A stretch of DNA of 64,000 bases from Arthrobacter sp. MN05-02 (GTDB taxonomy: Bacteria; Actinomycetota; Actinomycetes; Actinomycetales; Micrococcaceae): NCBI GenBank assembly GCA_004001285.1, contig AP018698.1, forward strand, positions 62,001 through 126,000, written 5' to 3'. Under the pieces are notes generated by a model. It was given only the letters and a program-made list of their open reading frames with translations. It ran no database searches and was not told the DNA's origin. Position numbers and translations under genes: made by a program. Each line of letters begins with the position of its first letter. Position 1 is the stretch's first letter. Below are positions 60,097-64,000 of this stretch, one piece after another.

Positions 60097-63000
60097 CTAG
60101 GCGGGGGTGATGGTGAGGAGGAGGTCTCCGCCCTGTGCGGGCCGGGTGCCGGTGAAGGTGGTGCGGCTGATGGTGCCGGTGACGGGCGTGGTGATGTTGG
60201 CTTCCATCTTCATGGCCTCGATGGTGGCGACGGTATCGCCCGCCTGGACTGTCTGGCCTTCGGTGAGGGTGATGGTGACGGATCCGGCGAAGGGTGCGGG
60301 GATGTGGCCGGGGGTTGCGGGGTCGGCTTTCTCGGCGGCCTTCACGTCGCTGGTGGCGTTCTTGTCGCGGATGGCTACGGGGCGCATCTGACCGTTGAGG
60401 GTGCACATGACGGTGCGCATGCCTTTTTCGTCGGGGTCGGACACGGCTTCGAGGGTCGCGATGAGCCGGACCCCCCGATCGAGTTCGATGACGTGCTCGG
60501 TGCCCGGTTGCAGCCCGTAGAGGTAGTCCGCGGTGCCGAGCACGGATACGTCCCCGTACGTGTCCCTCGTGGTCTGGAAGTCCTTGGTGGGTCCGGCGAA
60601 GAGCAGGCGGTTCAGGGCCTGCCGGCGTTCCGTCGAGGAACCCTTGAGTCGTGTTTCGTCGTCGGCGGTGATGTGTGCGTCGCGGGGTTTGAGTTCGCGT
60701 CCGGTCAGGGCCTTGGTGCGGAAGGGTTCGGGCCAGCCGCCGGGTGGGTTTCGAGGTCCCCGTTGAGGAACCCGATGACCGAGTCGGGGATGTCGTAGTC
60801 CTGCGGGTCCTGCTCGAACGCGGCCGGGTCGGCGTCGGAGCCGACCAGGGCCAGGGCGAGGTCGCCGACGACCTTGGAGGACGGGGTGACTTTCACCAAG
60901 CGTCCGAGGATCTTGTCCGCTGCGGTGTACATGTCCTCGATGGCCTCGAAGCGTTCCCCGAGTCCGAGGGCGATGGCCTGCTGCTTGAGGTTGGAGAGCT
61001 GGCCTCCCGGGATCTCGTGCCGGTAGACCCGTCCCGTGGGGCCGGGCAGCCCGGACTCGAACGGGGCATAGATGCGCCGCACGGCCTCCCAGTACGGCTC
61101 CAGCGCGCATACGGCATCCAGGTCCAGGCCGGTGTCGCGGGGTGTGTGGGCCAGGGCCGCGACGAGGCCGAGGCAGAGGGTTGGCTGGTGGTCCCGGCCA
61201 GGGGCGCGCTGGCCACGTCCACGGCGTCCACTCCGGCGTCGACCGCGGCCAGCAGCGTGGCGAGCTGGCCTCCGGCGGTGTCGTGGGTGTGCAGGTGCAC
61301 CGGCAGATCGAAGCGTTCCCGCAGCGCGGCCACCAGTTCCGCGGCCGCGGCGGGTCGGAGGAGCCCGGCCATGTCCTTGATGGCCAGGATGTGCGCGCCC
61401 GCGTCCACGATGCGCTGGGCGAGGTCGAGGTAGTAGTCCAGGGTGTAGAGGGTCTCGGCCGGATCGAGCATGTCCGCCGTGTAGCAGAGGGCGACTTCGG
61501 CGACAGCGGTGCCGGTGTCCCGGACCGCGCGGATCGCCGGTTCCATCTGGGACACGTCGTTCAGGGCGTCGAAGATCCGGAAGATGTCGATGCCCGACGC
61601 CGCCGCCTCGGTCACGAAGGCGGTGGTGACGGCTTCGGGGTAGGGGGTGTAGCCGACGGTGTTCCGGCCCCGCAGCAGCATCTGCAGGCAGATGTCCGGG
61701 ATCTGGCGGCGCAGCGCGTCCAGGCGCTCCCACGGGTCCTCCCCCAGGAACCGCAGCGTCACGTCGTACGTGGCGCCTCCCCAGGCCTCGACCGAGAGGA
61801 GCTCCGGGGTCAGGGCCGACACCGACGCACCGGCCGCGACCAGGTCCCGGGTCCGTACCCGGGTGGCGAGCAGCGACTGGTGCGCGTCGCGGAACGTCGT
61901 GTCCGTGACGGCGACCGCGGTCTGCTCCCGCAACGCCCGCGCGAAACCTTCCGGCCCCAGCTCCAGCAACCGCCGCCGGCTCCCCACCACACCAGAACCA
62001 CCAGCAGCACCCGCGACGCCGCTGGACGTGGCGTCGGCGCTGGTCGTGCTGGTGTCGGGCAGGGCAGATGATCCAGGCAGTTCGGGAGTTTCTCCCGCGG
62101 GTCGAGGTGCGCGGGGCCGGCACCGTTGGGCTGGTTCACGGTGACGTCCGCGAGCCAGGTCAGCAGTTTCGTGCCGCGGTCCGCCGGGATGCGGGCGGTA
62201 AGCAGTTCGGGGCGTTCGTCGATGAACGACGTCGCGACGTTCCCGGCGAGGAAGTCCGGTCATCCAGGACCGCCTGCAGGAAGGAGATGTTCGTGGAGAC
62301 ACCGCGGACCCGGAACTCGGCCAACGCACGCCTGGCCCGGGTGACCGCTGCCGGGTAGTCCCGACCCCGGCAGGTGAGCTTCACGAGCATCGAGTCGAAG
62401 TGCGGGCTGATCTCCGCCCCCGCGTACACCGTCCCGCCGTCCAGGCGTACCCCGGCGCCGCCGGCGGACCGGTACGCGGAGATCCGTCCCACGTCGGGGC
62501 GGAACCCGTTCGCGGGATCCTCCGTGGTGATCCGGGACTGCAGGGCAGCCCCGCGCAGGCTCACCGTGTCCTGGCTCAAGCCCAGGTCCGCCAGGGTTTC
62601 CCCGGCCGCGATCCGCAGCTGGGACTGGACCAGGTCCACGTCCGTGACCTCCTCGGTGACCGTGTGCTCGACCTGGATGCGCGGGTTCATCTCGATGAAC
62701 ACGTGCTGGCCCGCCCGTTCCCCGACCGTGTCCACCAGGAACTCCACCGTGCCCGCGTTGACATAGCCCAGCGCGGTCGCGAACTTCACCGCATCCCGGT
62801 GCAGGGCCTGCCGGATCCCCTCGTCCAGGTTCGGGGCAGGGGCGATCTCGATGACCTTCTGATGCCGGCGCTGCAGCGAACAGTCCCGCTCGAACAGGTG
62901 CATCACGTTGCCCTGCGCGTCCGCGAGGATCTGCACCTCGATGTGCCGGGGCCGCAGCACCGCCTGCTCCAGGAACATGGTCGGATCCCCGAACGCCGAC

Positions 63001-63566
63001 TGCGCCTCGCGCATCGCGGCCTCCAGCGCTTCCGGCAGCGCCTCCCGCGTATCGACCCGCCGCATCCCGCGCCCGCCACCGCCGGCCACGGCCTTCGCGA
63101 ACACGGGGAACCCGATCTCATCGGCCGCCCGAATCAGCTCGTCCACATCAGCACTCGGCCGCGAGGACGCCAGCACCGGGATCCCCGCCGCCCGGGCAGC
63201 GTCCAACGCCTTGACCTTGTTCCCGGCCAGTTCCAGCACATCAGCCGGCGGGCCCACGAACGTGATCCCCGCCTCCGCCGCCGCCCGGGCCAGGCCCGGA
63301 TTCTCCGACAGGAACCCGTAGCCCGGGTAGATCGCATCACAGCCGGCCTCCTCGGCGACCCGGATGATCTCCTCGATATCCAGATACGCCCGCACCGGGT
63401 GGCCTTCCTCACCGATCAGATACGCCTCATCGGCCTTCTGCCGGTGGATCGAATTCCGGTCCTCATGCGGGAACACCGCCACCGTCTTCGCACCCACCTC
63501 ATGACCGGCCCGAAAAGCACGGATGGCGATCTCGCCACGATTAGCTACCAGAATCTTCGAAAACAT
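60097..63566 (-). pseudogene. pyc: pyruvate carboxylase, broken by four frameshifts
   Basis: All domains of the ~1150-residue enzyme are present in order. The biotin carboxylase opens FSKILVANRGEIAIRAFRAG and has EMNPRIQVEHTVTEEVTD. The carboxyltransferase has AVTDTTFRDAHQSLLATR and ASAPLAGTTSQ. The biotin carrier has IEAMKMEANI. The reading frame changes at about 62257, 62085, 61183 and 60752. Each change fits a net one-base loss: single C or G deletions, and a 4-bp repeat contraction at the TTSQ site. Without them it would convert pyruvate and bicarbonate to oxaloacetate. It is either a decaying extra copy or affected by sequence errors. Confidence 0.85.
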
Positions 63567-64000
63567 CGATGTCCTTTAGAAGTGATGGTACGGACATTCG
63601 CCTCCCTGCTCTTGGTACTGGCAGAGAGGCGAACGGGGAGTGGGTGGTCTGCGTAGTCGGTGAGGCTTGGGGCGCGGTTGCTTTGACGCCGTCGCGGATG
63701 TCTCGCTACATCCCGTGGGGCAAGCGATGTGTGAAGGGTTTCGGCCTTCTGCCATTCATTGACGCGCTTGAACCGAGTGGAACAATCTGCGGTGAGGGCC
63801 CTCCCACGGTGAGTGTTTCAGCTGCCCGGCGTTTGAGGCTGCCGGGATCCGGAGATATAGGGGAACCTTGGTACGGGGCCTCGAGTTGGTCCTATGAGCG
63901 ATCATGGTGAAGATCTGGCTGTGCCCGATAGAGATCGACACTGACTTTTTCCTCCCTTTTCTGTCGGCCCTAGAACGACTGCGTAACCAGATCTGGATAC
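63567..64000. other. region upstream of pyc, with a possible gene start at the edge
   Basis: The pyc promoter should lie here on the minus strand. From an ATG at 63904 the plus frame reads VKIWLCPIEIDTDFFLPFLS and stays open to the window end, so a gene may start there; 32 codons are too few to judge. Other frames look like noise. Confidence 0.25.

Noticed and set aside
1-64000. CRISPR arrays, tRNA or rRNA genes
   Set aside because: No regularly spaced repeats, cloverleaf-like segments or rRNA-like sequence were seen by eye; a tRNAscan or CRISPR finder run would be decisive.

Overview
The window is GC-rich DNA whose gene content, codon bias and start sites (many GTG and TTG) point to an actinobacterium of the Arthrobacter/Micrococcaceae type. 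Two sugar-catabolism regions flank a central accessory region. That region carries a MobF relaxase, two ParB-like proteins, SSB, DUF4192, a NrdH-like redoxin, an IS110 element and several decayed genes. This suggests a large plasmid or a chromosome carrying plasmid-derived DNA. No replication initiator, ParA, type IV secretion genes, rRNA, tRNA or CRISPR array were recognised.

Region 1 (1-15.3 kb) is a glycan-utilisation locus. On the minus strand it has nagA (cut by the window edge), nagB, a ROK sugar kinase, a GH35 glycosidase, a 2-hydroxyacid dehydrogenase, two ABC sugar permeases, a lipoprotein solute-binding protein and a 1271-residue secreted multidomain heparinase II/III-like lyase. 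Divergent from the lyase are a hybrid regulator (DeoR-type HTH plus LacI-type ligand domain) and a TIM-barrel isomerase. Palindromic TGATCA sites lie between them. The likely flow is outside cleavage of an amino-sugar glycan, ABC import (no ATPase gene here), then hydrolysis and Nag catabolism.

Region 2 (15.4-25 kb) is a defence-like island. A minus-strand operon encodes a ubiquitin-like protein, an E1-like ThiF protein with an N-terminal DUF6791-type domain, a DUF6527 protein and an unknown multi-pass membrane protein. A divergent unit encodes an XRE repressor, an ImmA/IrrE peptidase and an HNH-like protein. Two matched 20-bp palindromes flank the shared promoter. An AAA-type ATPase and a less GC-rich gene for a PIN-like, coiled-coil, membrane-anchored protein follow.

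Region 3 (25-51.5 kb) is the plasmid-like module. Its most striking feature is a ~370-bp leader present three times (32746-33113, 40391-40758, 43621-43994), each directly upstream of a different gene (ParB-like, DUF4192, an unknown 145-residue protein). It shows compensatory base changes in predicted stems. Cargo includes a TetR/EamA pair, a proline racemase-family/ornithine cyclodeaminase-family pair, an IS110 element with a candidate bridge RNA, a DUF2236 oxygenase, an Apea-like HEPN protein, and three copies (two fragments, one frameshifted) of an HNH gene.

Region 4 (51.9-64 kb) is a second carbon-catabolism locus. It contains a TIM-barrel protein, SDR, MHS-type MFS transporter, split transketolase and GntR regulator, with three copies of a TGTTGAC-N-GTCAACA-like operator. 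After it come an SDR, an ArsR regulator and a pyruvate carboxylase gene broken by four frameshifts. Eight gene-breaking indels in the window, seven of them at short G or C runs, mean either sequence error or recent decay; the sequence alone cannot separate these.
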